Of a stretch of DNA of 64,000 bases, positions 44,738 through 53,263 are shown one piece after another. Positions within the stretch are counted from its first letter, which is position 1. Each line of letters opens with the position of its first letter. The position numbers were made by a program, and so were the translations under genes. Source of the DNA: JAGVSV01 sp050952845. Its GTDB lineage: Bacteria; Bacillota; Clostridia; Christensenellales; Aristaeellaceae. The notes beneath the pieces are model-generated. The model worked only from the letters and a program-made list of their open reading frames with translations. It was not told where the DNA came from and searched no databases. The stretch lies in NCBI GenBank assembly GCA_050952845.1, contig JBMNLP010000001.1, positions 1,798,001-1,862,000 of the forward strand. The letters run 5' to 3'.

Positions 44738-46490
44738 TGTGCCCTCCAATCAGCTGGCCGCCCATGAGCTTCTGATACAATGGTGAGGACGCCAGCAATG
44801 CTTCGTGGGTGCCCTGCGCTACAATCCGCCCTTTGTCCAGAAGGATGATCTGGTCGGCGCTTTGGATGGTCGCCAGACGGTGGGCAATCATCAGCACGGT
44901 CTTGCCTTGCCGAAGCTCCTGCAAGCTGTGCTGTATCAGCCCTTCGTTTTCCCTGTCTAAGGAGGAGGTGGCCTCATCCAGTATGAGGATGGGCGCATCC
45001 CGCAGAAATGCCCGCGCCATCACTAAGCGCTGCCGCTCCCCGCCGGACAGGCGCATCCCGCGCTCTCCCACCATGGTTTGATAGCCTTCCGGCAGGGCAT
45101 CAATAAAATCGTGAATGCCCGCTTTCGTGGCGGCTTGATGTATGTCTTTCATGCTGGCCTGTGACCGGCCCATGCGGATGTTCTCTTCCACGGTGCCATA
45201 AAACAGGTGGCTGTCCTGCCACACAGCGGCGATACATCCCTGGATGGCCTGAAGGCTGTTTTCATCAAGGAGCATGTCGCCCACGCGGATGCTGCCCTGG
45301 CTGAGCGGATAAAAACCGGCCAGCAGCTGCGCCGCGGTGGATTTTCCGGCGCCGGAAGGTCCCACCAGCGCCAGGGAAGTGCCTTCCGGGATTTCAAAGG
45401 AAATATCCTGTAAAACCGGCCCTTCCTCCGCCTGGTATGCAAATGTAACATGAGAAAAGGCAACGCCGTATTGCTTAGGCAGTGTTTTTGCCCCTGTTTG
45501 CTCAGCGGACGCCGCAGGCAGGGCGAAGCGCACCGGCTCCTTCAGCAGCTGCGCAATGCTTGTTGAGGCAGTAATGCCCTGATAGCCCAGATGCCAGGCA
45601 TTCAGCAAGGTAGTCATCGGCGAAAAGCAAGCGCCTATCAAAAAAATGGCATAGGCAAGCTGCCCCGGCAGCATGTTACCGACATACGTCTGCTGCGCTG
45701 CAATGACGACGGAGAATGATGCGCCCAAGGCGATAAAAAAATGCGACACCACATTTTCCAACATGGTGATGCGCAGCTGCGCCATGATGCCTTTGCGCAG
45801 CGCTTCACCGCTTTGCGCGATCACCTGCCGCTGCCGTCCATCTGCATTAAAGGCCTTCAGCGTGGTCATGCCCTGGAGGCTGTCCAAGCAATCGCTGTAA
45901 TACTTCCCATGCAGCGCCATTTCCTTCTCTCCGCGCTTGCGCATGATGGGATAAAACAGCATTGGACAACCCAAAATGCCCACGCATGCCAGCGTACACA
46001 GCGCCGCGGTCAGGGTGTTAAAAGCGCCGATGATGATCAGAATGGCAACTGCATTGCATATGGCAGACATCGCACTGGGCAGATACGTCGTATAATAGGC
46101 TGTCAAAAATTCCACACGGCTATACAGCATGGAGGTGGTGTTGCCTGTGCGCTGCGCCATGGTATAGGCCGGCCCCAGCCTGAACAGCTTGTCCAGCAGC
46201 TGCTCTCTCAGGTTTGCTTTGATGGCAATGCCGCTTTTTTCTGCCAGCACAGCCTTTTTATGCAGCAAAACATGGCGCATAATCAGGAATGTGGCAATGG
46301 CCAGCAGCACCTGCCACAACGAGGAAAAAAACAGGATGCTCTCTTCCCCCTGAATAAAGCGCACGCACAGGGCAGAGCCAAGAGCAATCAGCGTGCTGAA
46401 AAAGGTAATAAGCAGCTGCATCAGGCAGCTTATCACTACCTTTCCGCTGTTTCCTTTGATAAAGGACAGCAGTTGTCGGTTGATGAACAT
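44724..46490 (-). CDS. Exporter-fold ABC half-transporter, first subunit of pair 5
   Basis: 588 residues: GPSGAGKST, LSGGERQR, LILDEATSSLDREN and IAHRL, after a six-helix membrane domain. ATG 46490 has GAAAGGA just upstream. It follows the binding protein gene after 73 bp that contain a strong hairpin. Bracketing by a siderophore-binding protein and a FecCD permease is the best argument in the window that these pairs handle metal chelates. Confidence 0.88.
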   Translation of the reverse strand: MFINRQLLSFIKGNSGKVVISCLMQLLITFFSTLIALGSALCVRFIQGEESILFFSSLWQVLLAIATFLIMRHVLLHKKAVLAEKSGIAIKANLREQLLDKLFRLGPAYTMAQRTGNTTSMLYSRVEFLTAYYTTYLPSAMSAICNAVAILIIIGAFNTLTAALCTLACVGILGCPMLFYPIMRKRGEKEMALHGKYYSDCLDSLQGMTTLKAFNADGRQRQVIAQSGEALRKGIMAQLRITMLENVVSHFFIALGASFSVVIAAQQTYVGNMLPGQLAYAIFLIGACFSPMTTLLNAWHLGYQGITASTSIAQLLKEPVRFALPAASAEQTGAKTLPKQYGVAFSHVTFAYQAEEGPVLQDISFEIPEGTSLALVGPSGAGKSTAAQLLAGFYPLSQGSIRVGDMLLDENSLQAIQGCIAAVWQDSHLFYGTVEENIRMGRSQASMKDIHQAATKAGIHDFIDALPEGYQTMVGERGMRLSGGERQRLVMARAFLRDAPILILDEATSSLDRENEGLIQHSLQELRQGKTVLMIAHRLATIQSADQIILLDKGRIVAQGTHEALLASSPLYQKLMGGQLIGGHNAAE

Positions 46491-46511
46491 ATGGGTCCTT
46501 TCAATAAAATG

Positions 46512-46542
46512 GCCAGGGGCAGACGGGCAGTCAGCCCCTGGC
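46512..46542 (-). terminator. Intercistronic hairpin between binding protein and ABC pair 5
   Basis: Nine-base-pair stem GCCAGGGGC / GCCCCTGGC with a 13-nt loop, followed on the minus strand by CATTTTATTG. The short T stretch suggests partial termination or mRNA stabilisation, giving more binding protein than membrane subunits. Confidence 0.6.
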
Positions 46543-46563
46543 TGTTATGTCGGATATTATTAC

Positions 46564-47523
46564 TTACTCAAATAACTCCGGATGCAGCCCCTTGGCAATG
46601 GTTTTAATCGCTTCAATGTTCTGAATGCTGGGGAATACCGAATAGCAGGACACCGAAGGGAAACGGTCATTTTGGACGGCGCTGACGTCGGCCATTTCAG
46701 CAAGCCCTTTCAGGTATGCAATCTTTTCGTCCACCTCGGCGGTGATATTATAGTCCCACACCAAGATCACGTCGGGGTTGGCATCCACAACGCTTTCTAT
46801 AGAGGCGGTAAAATAATGCTTCTCCTCGCTTTCAAACACATTTTTACCACCGGCAATGGAAATCAGTTCGTTTTCAAGGCCGCCACCGCCAACAGTGTAT
46901 AGGGTTCCTTCCCCGCTGTCGTAGGCAAAAACAGATACAGGCTCTACATCTTTCATCAGTTCACGAATTGTCTCTTCTTCGGCTCGCATTTCTGCCACCA
47001 AAGCTTCCGCTCGCTCCTCAACTCGGAATATTTTCCCAAGGTTGAGAATGTCTTCATATGTATCGTTCAAACTTGCATTTGCCACGCATGTACCTTGCGT
47101 AGCATAGATTTTGATGCCGAACTTGTCGTAATCTTCAGGCGCTCCGGCATTTTTCGGCATAAAATTATAGGAATCGCCAAAAGCAAAATCGGGGTCCGTA
47201 TCCAAGACCACTTCGATGCTGTTTGGAGAACCATAGACAAGCCCTTCAGTGATCAAAGGCATTTTCTCGATCGCCTCACGATATTTGGGCAGCACATCAT
47301 CGATGGTATACATGCCGGGCACAAGGGCTATCACCTTGTCCTCCAACCCCAAAGCGGCAAAAAACTCCGCCATGCTGTAGGAGAACAGGTAAACCCGCTC
47401 CGGCACCTGCTCATACACCGTGGTTCTGCCCATGTTTTCGATGGTTACAGGCTGACTTTCCGCAACGCCAATTAGGTTGAAGCCCATCGTCAGCACCATG
47501 AACAACACAAGATATTTCCGCAT
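46564..47523 (-). CDS. FecB/FepB-type siderophore-binding protein
   Basis: 319 residues of the TroA-like periplasmic-binding superfamily used for siderophores, heme and cobalamin. A signal peptide is present (LVLFMVLTMGFNLIGVAES) but no lipobox cysteine, which is unusual in a monoderm. Typical strands: VTIENMGRTTVYEQVPERV, ADVSAVQNDRFPSV. It closely parallels the C-terminal half of the AraC fusion next door (shared ENFGRLHM/ENMGRTTV start and AGGKNIF/AGGKNVF). First gene of the Fec-type operon, with an operator 18 bp upstream of its start. Confidence 0.92.
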   Translation of the reverse strand: MRKYLVLFMVLTMGFNLIGVAESQPVTIENMGRTTVYEQVPERVYLFSYSMAEFFAALGLEDKVIALVPGMYTIDDVLPKYREAIEKMPLITEGLVYGSPNSIEVVLDTDPDFAFGDSYNFMPKNAGAPEDYDKFGIKIYATQGTCVANASLNDTYEDILNLGKIFRVEERAEALVAEMRAEEETIRELMKDVEPVSVFAYDSGEGTLYTVGGGGLENELISIAGGKNVFESEEKHYFTASIESVVDANPDVILVWDYNITAEVDEKIAYLKGLAEMADVSAVQNDRFPSVSCYSVFPSIQNIEAIKTIAKGLHPELFE

Positions 47524-47540
47524 CGTTTTAACCTCCTTTT

Positions 47541-47556
47541 GTTAGATGCTCCTAAC
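47541..47556 (-). promoter_or_regulatory. Operator of the Fec-type operon
   Basis: One exact GTTAG-N6-CTAAC copy directly upstream of the AAAAGGAGG site of the binding protein gene. No convincing -35/-10 pair is readable; activation by the neighbouring AraC protein would tolerate a weak promoter. Confidence 0.68.
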
Positions 47557-47588
47557 TCATGGCCAGCATAACAATTCCAACGTATATT

Positions 47589-49415
47589 TTAAATGCACAT
47601 TTGTTGAATCTGCATTGTATCTTTGTGTTTCATGATGCCGGGATGGAAAAATGAAGCTAACAGCCAGGCGGTTTGCACATTGTCGATGCCGGGAAAGACT
47701 TTCTTTAGCCCAATCGTATGGATGCGCCCGTTTTTCACCGCATCTGTATGGCGCAACTGGGGCACATCCCGAATCAGTGCAAGGTGTTGTTCATCCGTTT
47801 TGTCCGAATAGCGGTGCACCAAAATTACCTCCGGGTTTTTCCGGGCTACAGTTTCCCATTCCACTGCGCAATACTGCTGCCTGTAATGGTTGAAAATGTT
47901 CTTTCCTCCCGCCAGCTCAATCAAATGGTTTTCCAGTGATTGAGCACAGGAGAGGGGCTTTCCCTTAAATGCCCCCGTATAGGAAAACACACGAACCGGC
48001 CTTGATATATTGGCAAGATGATTTTGAAGGTTTTCGGCATGATGCTGCATGTGCCGGATGAGGGTTTTGCCGCGCTCCTCTACGCAAAAGATTTGCGCAA
48101 GGTTCCAAATATCCTGATGCGTGTCCTCCAGGGTGCTTCCCAGTTTGCAGGTAGCCGTCATGGCATAGATATGGATGCCCCGGCGCTCGAAGGCGACAGC
48201 CTCCGCCACCCCGGACACCGCCTCAAAACTGTAGGATGTGCCGATGACTAAGTCCGGCCGGCAGGCAAGAACATCCGCCAGGCTGGGAACGTTGCAAGCT
48301 CCAGACCGGGCAAATAAAAAGGGGATGTTTTTAATATCCTCCTGGTAATCCGGACGGCAATCGCTTACCATTTTATCAGCATCTGCCACCCCTACCAGGG
48401 CATCGCGCGCGCCCAATGCCAGGCACATTTCAGCGGATGAATAATCAAGGCACACCACCCGCTTAGGCGGGCTGCTGAACATATGCAGGCGGCCAAAGTT
48501 TTCAATGGTCAGTTTTATGCCTTGCTGGCGCGGAGCCTCCGGTAACAAAACAAAACCGCTGCCCGTTGTCTGCTTGTGCATGCTGCGGTAAGCGCCGGGC
48601 GGCATTTGATAATAGCGCTTGAACACCCGGCCTAAATACCCTTTATCCCCAAGCCCACAATTGGCGGCGATCTGATCCATGGATTGATTGCTCTGAAGCA
48701 GCTGTGTGGCGGCCAGCCTGAGGCGCAAGCGCATCAAATACTCCTGGGGGCTTTGGCCCACCGTATCTTTAAACTGCTTGTACAAATGCGAGCGGCTTAC
48801 GCCCAGCGACTCCGCCAAAGCCTGGATGGAAACCGGCCCGCGAAAATGCTGTTCCAGATATTGGCGCGCCTGTTCAAAGAGGTCTAGCTGGGCAGGCGGC
48901 GCAAAGCTGATCTCCTTAAAAAAACGCTCTGCCACCGCATACAAGCAGCCTTTGATCGTCAGCGTGCTATAGGCGGAAGGCATGCTGTATGTGTCCTGCA
49001 TCAGACGAAACTGATGCTCAAAAAACGCCGTTTGCTTGGGGATGATATGCAGGGTGGTATCCAGCGGCCCGCCCATCATCAACAAGTTATTGAAGGCAAT
49101 CCCTGCACTTTGAGGCAGCTGCACCTGATAGGAAGCCTGGTAAACCTCCACCTCCTGTGCGGCAGCGGGGACGTGCAGCATTTGCCCCCGCCCCACATGA
49201 AACAGCGCGCTGCCATTCACGTGGAGAGCCAGCAGCCCAAGCTGCACGGTGCAGGACTTGCCGCGCAAAAAGATAAAACTGGGGTTTTCGCTTGCCATTT
49301 GTGCGCCTTCCTGTATCAGCAAATGGTGCTGCATATCGCTCAACTGGATATGGGCGCTGTTCCAAAGCCTCAATAGCGCTTCATGTTTGGCGGTGTTTGA
49401 TGTTTCTGTGCACAT
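47589..49415 (-). CDS. AraC-type regulator fused to a siderophore-binding domain (Btr-like)
   Basis: 608 residues from ATG 49415. Residues ~1-160 are an AraC-type sensory region. A double helix-turn-helix follows near 170-270 (QALAESLGVSRSHLYKQFKD, then QIAANCGLGDKGYLGRVFKR, then PPGAYR). The rest is a complete FecB-like binding domain with no signal peptide, so it acts in the cytoplasm. Bacillus subtilis Btr has this plan and activates its transporter when it binds Fe-bacillibactin. Here it lies just upstream of the Fec-type operon and probably activates it on sensing the imported chelate. No shared operator precedes it. Confidence 0.9.
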   Translation of the reverse strand: MCTETSNTAKHEALLRLWNSAHIQLSDMQHHLLIQEGAQMASENPSFIFLRGKSCTVQLGLLALHVNGSALFHVGRGQMLHVPAAAQEVEVYQASYQVQLPQSAGIAFNNLLMMGGPLDTTLHIIPKQTAFFEHQFRLMQDTYSMPSAYSTLTIKGCLYAVAERFFKEISFAPPAQLDLFEQARQYLEQHFRGPVSIQALAESLGVSRSHLYKQFKDTVGQSPQEYLMRLRLRLAATQLLQSNQSMDQIAANCGLGDKGYLGRVFKRYYQMPPGAYRSMHKQTTGSGFVLLPEAPRQQGIKLTIENFGRLHMFSSPPKRVVCLDYSSAEMCLALGARDALVGVADADKMVSDCRPDYQEDIKNIPFLFARSGACNVPSLADVLACRPDLVIGTSYSFEAVSGVAEAVAFERRGIHIYAMTATCKLGSTLEDTHQDIWNLAQIFCVEERGKTLIRHMQHHAENLQNHLANISRPVRVFSYTGAFKGKPLSCAQSLENHLIELAGGKNIFNHYRQQYCAVEWETVARKNPEVILVHRYSDKTDEQHLALIRDVPQLRHTDAVKNGRIHTIGLKKVFPGIDNVQTAWLLASFFHPGIMKHKDTMQIQQMCI

Positions 49416-49508
49416 ATCTTTCTTAACAAGGTTCGCCAATGGTCATCTTGTATCCAACTTCTGGCATGTTTTGTATGCAACGAAAACAAATCGTGCCAAC
49501 GCTGGACA

Positions 49509-50339
49509 TTAGGAAACTATATTGTCAGGAATCTTTGCACCGTACCTGTCTCTCCTGATTTTTGCCAACAACGCAGACAGCAGAAGGGTTACCGTTGCAA
49601 GCAATATGATTGCTCCGCCTGGTTTTATTTCAAAATACCAGGACATTGTCAAACCAGCCATCATAAAAATCAGACCTAAACTGACAGCCATCCAATACAT
49701 CTGCTTGTATGAACGAACCAGAAAAAGGGCGCATGCAACAGGGATGACCAGCAAGGAAGACACCAGCAAAACCCCGACTGTTTTGGCGCTTAGAGCAACC
49801 GTAACCGCTGTAAGCAGGGTAAATATGCTGTTTATTCCCACCACGGAAATCCCGTCCAAACGCGCTAAATTAGCATCCATGGAAATAGTTAGCAGCGGAC
49901 TATACAGAAAAACCGTTGTTAAGCTTACCACAGCAAACAAAGCCAGGGCCGCAATCACATCACCCGGCGATGAGGCTGAAATGCTGCCGAATAAATAGGA
50001 TTCCAAGGTGTTGCCGCCCGGTGTAAAATCAGACAGAATGGACGCAAACCCCAAGCCAATGCTCATAATCACAGCTGTCGCCATGTCCCCATATTGAGGA
50101 AAGCGATGGCGCATGGTTTCAATAGAAAAGGCAGAGATGATACAGATAAAAACCGCCCCTAAACTTGGGTTAATGCCCAAGATTAGCCCCAAGGCAACGC
50201 CCGCTAATGCGGTATGGCTAAGCGCATCCCCCATCATGGACGTTTTGCGGTTGACCATGATGATCCCAATCAGGGGGATGGTTATCCCCAAAAACAAGCC
50301 TACCAACAAGGTGCGCCGCATAAATGCAAACTCAAACAC
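49509..50339 (-). CDS. znuB: Zinc/manganese ABC permease (ZnuB family)
   Basis: 276 residues, eight to nine helices of the ABC-3 family. Characteristic segments are MVNRKTSMMGDALSHTALAG, GFASILSDFTPGG and VVGINSIFTLLTAVTVALSAKTVG in parts. It is the membrane channel for the ZnuA-type binding protein. Its start overlaps the ATPase gene by eight bases. Zinc is favoured over manganese because zinT heads the operon. Confidence 0.9.
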   Translation of the reverse strand: MFEFAFMRRTLLVGLFLGITIPLIGIIMVNRKTSMMGDALSHTALAGVALGLILGINPSLGAVFICIISAFSIETMRHRFPQYGDMATAVIMSIGLGFASILSDFTPGGNTLESYLFGSISASSPGDVIAALALFAVVSLTTVFLYSPLLTISMDANLARLDGISVVGINSIFTLLTAVTVALSAKTVGVLLVSSLLVIPVACALFLVRSYKQMYWMAVSLGLIFMMAGLTMSWYFEIKPGGAIILLATVTLLLSALLAKIRRDRYGAKIPDNIVS

Positions 50340-51009
50340 GTTCTAACCTCCCCTGTTTTAGTTCAAAAGTCTGGTCGAGTTCCAATATTTTTTCCACCAA
50401 TTCTCGCTCGTGGGTAACGATAATATAGGCCAGCTCTCCCGTTATTTTCAGTTCATTCAAAATATGCAGAAAATCCTTGTTGCTTTCTTCATCTACGCCT
50501 GCGGTAGGTTCATCCAATATCAGCAATTCAGGCTTTTCCACCATTGCCCTGGCTATCATGACCCGTTGCTGCAAACCGCCGGACAGTTCTTTAAAAGGCA
50601 CCTTTGCATATACTGAAAGATTGAAGTCTTCCAGCACTTCATTTGCCTTTTTAAAATGCTTTTTCCCAGCCATTTTAATCAGACCCATTTGCCGGTACTG
50701 GCTGCTGGCCAGAATTTCCTCACAAGTTACAGGGAAAGCAATGTTTTTTGATATATTGGACTGGGGTACATAGCCCACATTCGACCAATTCTTTTTCTTT
50801 GTCACGTCCTCATCGCCTATATAGACGCTGTTTTTCTTCGCCTTCAGCTCTCCCAGGATCAGGCGCAGCAGGGTGGATTTTCCCGAACCGTTGTTGCCGT
50901 ATATCGCCATGCTTTCCTTCTCTATCAATTCAAAATTTACATCCGTCAAAACAGGCTCTTTTGTATATGAATAGGCCAGATTTTTAACACGTATCACTGT
51001 TTTCTTCAT
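50332..51009 (-). CDS. znuC: Zinc/manganese ABC ATPase (ZnuC family)
   Basis: 225 residues. Walker A GNNGSGKST near residue 38, signature LSGGLQQR, Walker B LILDEPTAGVD and switch VTHE. ZnuC/MntB-type ATPase that energises the 49509-50339 permease. Starts three bases after the znuA stop. Confidence 0.9.
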   Translation of the reverse strand: MKKTVIRVKNLAYSYTKEPVLTDVNFELIEKESMAIYGNNGSGKSTLLRLILGELKAKKNSVYIGDEDVTKKKNWSNVGYVPQSNISKNIAFPVTCEEILASSQYRQMGLIKMAGKKHFKKANEVLEDFNLSVYAKVPFKELSGGLQQRVMIARAMVEKPELLILDEPTAGVDEESNKDFLHILNELKITGELAYIIVTHERELVEKILELDQTFELKQGRLERV

Positions 51010-51012
51010 CTC

Positions 51013-52386
51013 TCACCTCATTGATTGTTCCAACAAATCAAGGTTTTCCCGCATAATCGTCATGTAATCCGTATCGTCCTTGGCGCGAACATACTCCATT
51101 GACGTTAAAGGTTTTGCCTGGGCGTCAATTTCCCACGCAATTGTTTGGGCATCCTTTTTGATGCCGCTTTTCTCATAGAAAATTGTTTGAATTTGATTTT
51201 TCATACAGAAGCCGATCGCTCGTCTAAGCGTGTGCAAGCTCACCGAGCCCATGCTGGTCAAACCTTGCAAGGGGTATTGATCCAGGCCGAAATCCCGGGC
51301 CAGATAGGCATACGCATAGTGTGTAACGACAAATACCTTGTTTTCCTTTTTTTCAAACTTCTTTTTATACTCATGCTCTAAAAAAGAAAGCTCGGTAACC
51401 GCTTTCACTTTATTTTTGTTAAAGGTTCTCTCATATTGTGGGTATGCCTCGGCCAACGCCTGATTGATGCTGTTTAAATAGCTCATGGCATTTGTTGTAC
51501 TCATCCAGGAATGGGGATCATAGGTAAGCTTATCTAAATTGGAGGTAGAGCCAGCCAGCAAAACCTCCCAGGGCATGTCCTCTTCCCCGTCAGGCTCAAG
51601 AAAGCGATAACTAAGCAGGGTTTCTGACAACCTGTCTGAAACAAAATAATAAGCTGCGCTTTCCTTCACTCTTATGTAGGCGCCCCCGGATGTATGGCCC
51701 ATGCGTATTTTATAAACCTTAGCATCTTCTGCATCGATCGTTTCATACTGCGATATCAACTCGCCATCATCCAGCATGACTACTTTGGCGTATTCTACAA
51801 TGTTTCTTTCATTCAGATCATTCTTTTCCTTGATTAAACTTAGACGCATAAATTCTTCATGGGTGTGGCCAAACTGTATAGGATAAACAACCCCCGCTTC
51901 CAGTTCAACTTTGGATAAAAACTGAAACTCTCCCAACGCTGCCGCGCCTGTATAGGTAATCAGATCAACACCTTCAGATAAGTTGACAACTTTCAGGTCC
52001 GGCAAGCTCTCTTTCACGGAGGCTAACCAGCGTTCTTCCATGTTTGCGCCGTTGATAAATAACATATCGGCACAGCTTAGTTTTTCGATGTCTCTTGGGG
52101 TAGGCTCCCACATATGAGGATCTTGCTCTACCGGCATCAGAACTTTTAGCTGGATATCCGCATCACCTAACACTGTCCTTGTAAGATCATACACCGGGAA
52201 AAAAGAAGTATATACCAATGGGCTTTCACTGTATTCTTCCTTCGGCTTATTCGCACCGAACAGTAAGAAAAGAAAGCAAACGACAAGAACAATGACAAAC
52301 AAGCTTTTGACCCTTTTTACGGGGTCAAAAGCCTGTTTTTTCATATTAGATGATGTTTTTTTGTTAACATTCATCATAAGGAACAT
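51013..52386 (-). CDS. znuA: ZnuA-like metal-binding protein with a large internal insertion
   Basis: 457 residues, membrane-anchored by an N-terminal helix (VKSLFVIVLVVCFLFLLFGA). Cluster A-I ligands are visible: His91 in DPHMW, His292 in DPHSW, a third His in VVTHYAYAYLARDFGL and an acidic fourth ligand near FYEKSG. The first two are 201 residues apart; in typical ZnuA they are ~80 apart with a short His-rich loop. The extra ~120 residues (about 150-285) replace that loop and contain FGHTHEEF and MGHTSGG, so may bind metal. I do not recognise this insert. Second gene of zinT-znuACB. Confidence 0.88.
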   Translation of the reverse strand: MFLMMNVNKKTSSNMKKQAFDPVKRVKSLFVIVLVVCFLFLLFGANKPKEEYSESPLVYTSFFPVYDLTRTVLGDADIQLKVLMPVEQDPHMWEPTPRDIEKLSCADMLFINGANMEERWLASVKESLPDLKVVNLSEGVDLITYTGAAALGEFQFLSKVELEAGVVYPIQFGHTHEEFMRLSLIKEKNDLNERNIVEYAKVVMLDDGELISQYETIDAEDAKVYKIRMGHTSGGAYIRVKESAAYYFVSDRLSETLLSYRFLEPDGEEDMPWEVLLAGSTSNLDKLTYDPHSWMSTTNAMSYLNSINQALAEAYPQYERTFNKNKVKAVTELSFLEHEYKKKFEKKENKVFVVTHYAYAYLARDFGLDQYPLQGLTSMGSVSLHTLRRAIGFCMKNQIQTIFYEKSGIKKDAQTIAWEIDAQAKPLTSMEYVRAKDDTDYMTIMRENLDLLEQSMR

Positions 52387-52413
52387 CTACTTTAGGCCTT
52401 CCTCATCATCACC

Positions 52414-53022
52414 TTAATGGTCGTGATCATGCTGATCATGAGAATGATGGTGGTGTTCCAGGGCTTCAGCAATCATTGTGGCGGGCATATTCTCACCAAC
52501 AAAGGTAGGATACCAATCTTCCTGTGCCAATAGGCTTTCTGCATCCTTGCCGGCCCTTAAGTGGAAGTGCGCCATGTTTTCTTCACCATGGATTTCCATC
52601 AACAGGATAACAGGGGTTTCGGTGTCGCTTTTCGTTGTAAACTCATGCCAGAACATGGAAGATCCGCCGTGGGCAAACTCATGGGACTTCACGAACTCGA
52701 AAACATATGTCTCGGTATTTTCTTCGGTAACAAAGCTGATCGTGCTATTTTCGCCATCAACAATCATTTGATCGAAGGCTACTGATTCCTCTTTTTCGTG
52801 TGTAATAAAATCTTCAACACTCATTTTGTGTTCTTCGGCCAAATGTTCAACGATTGCCTTCAAGTCGTCATGGTCATAGAAACTTACCATGTTAATCCAA
52901 GTGCCGTCCCAGTCTTCAAGGCTTACAGCTGCATCCTGTGCCCTTGCGGTTGCGCCAAGCCCGCCTGTCAGTACGATGAGCAGCGCCATGGCTACAGAAA
53001 AGAGTTTTGTTAGGTTCTTCAT
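52414..53022 (-). CDS. zinT: ZinT/YodA zinc-binding protein
   Basis: 202 residues with a signal peptide ending ATARA. The ZinT domain motifs are WDGTWINMVSFYDHDDL, EFAHGGSSMFWHEF and NMAHFHLRAG; His residues in these are the zinc ligands. A His-rich C-terminal tail (HHHHSHDQHDHDH) adds a metal-collecting element. ZinT buffers zinc outside the membrane and hands it to ZnuA or a similar receptor. ATG 53022 follows AGGAGG. First gene of the zinT-znuACB operon and controlled by two tandem operators. Confidence 0.93.
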   Translation of the reverse strand: MKNLTKLFSVAMALLIVLTGGLGATARAQDAAVSLEDWDGTWINMVSFYDHDDLKAIVEHLAEEHKMSVEDFITHEKEESVAFDQMIVDGENSTISFVTEENTETYVFEFVKSHEFAHGGSSMFWHEFTTKSDTETPVILLMEIHGEENMAHFHLRAGKDAESLLAQEDWYPTFVGENMPATMIAEALEHHHHSHDQHDHDH

Positions 53023-53045
53023 GGGGTCCTCCTAAATTTTTATTA

Positions 53046-53117
53046 GTTAGTCGTTTCTAACTTTAGTTAGTTGCATCTAACCTCATAGAGCATACTAAGA
53101 TTCTGTTCGTCTGTCAA
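53046..53117 (-). promoter_or_regulatory. zinT-znu promoter with two tandem operators
   Basis: On the minus strand, TTGACA (53117-53112), 17 bp, TATGCT (53094-53089). Operators at 53066-53081 (over the start site) and 53046-53061, 20 bp apart. This places zinc genes under the same site as feo. Confidence 0.85.
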
Positions 53118-53263
53118 GGCAGAAAACCTTTGCAAATATGAATTCAAGATGTCTGAGATGTTTTTATAATGTTTTTATCTTGTTTTTTGAATTTGCATTT
53201 TTGCCATTGCCAAGTTACAGGAAAAATAAATTTGCACAGACGCAGCATGATGATAGGCCTTGG

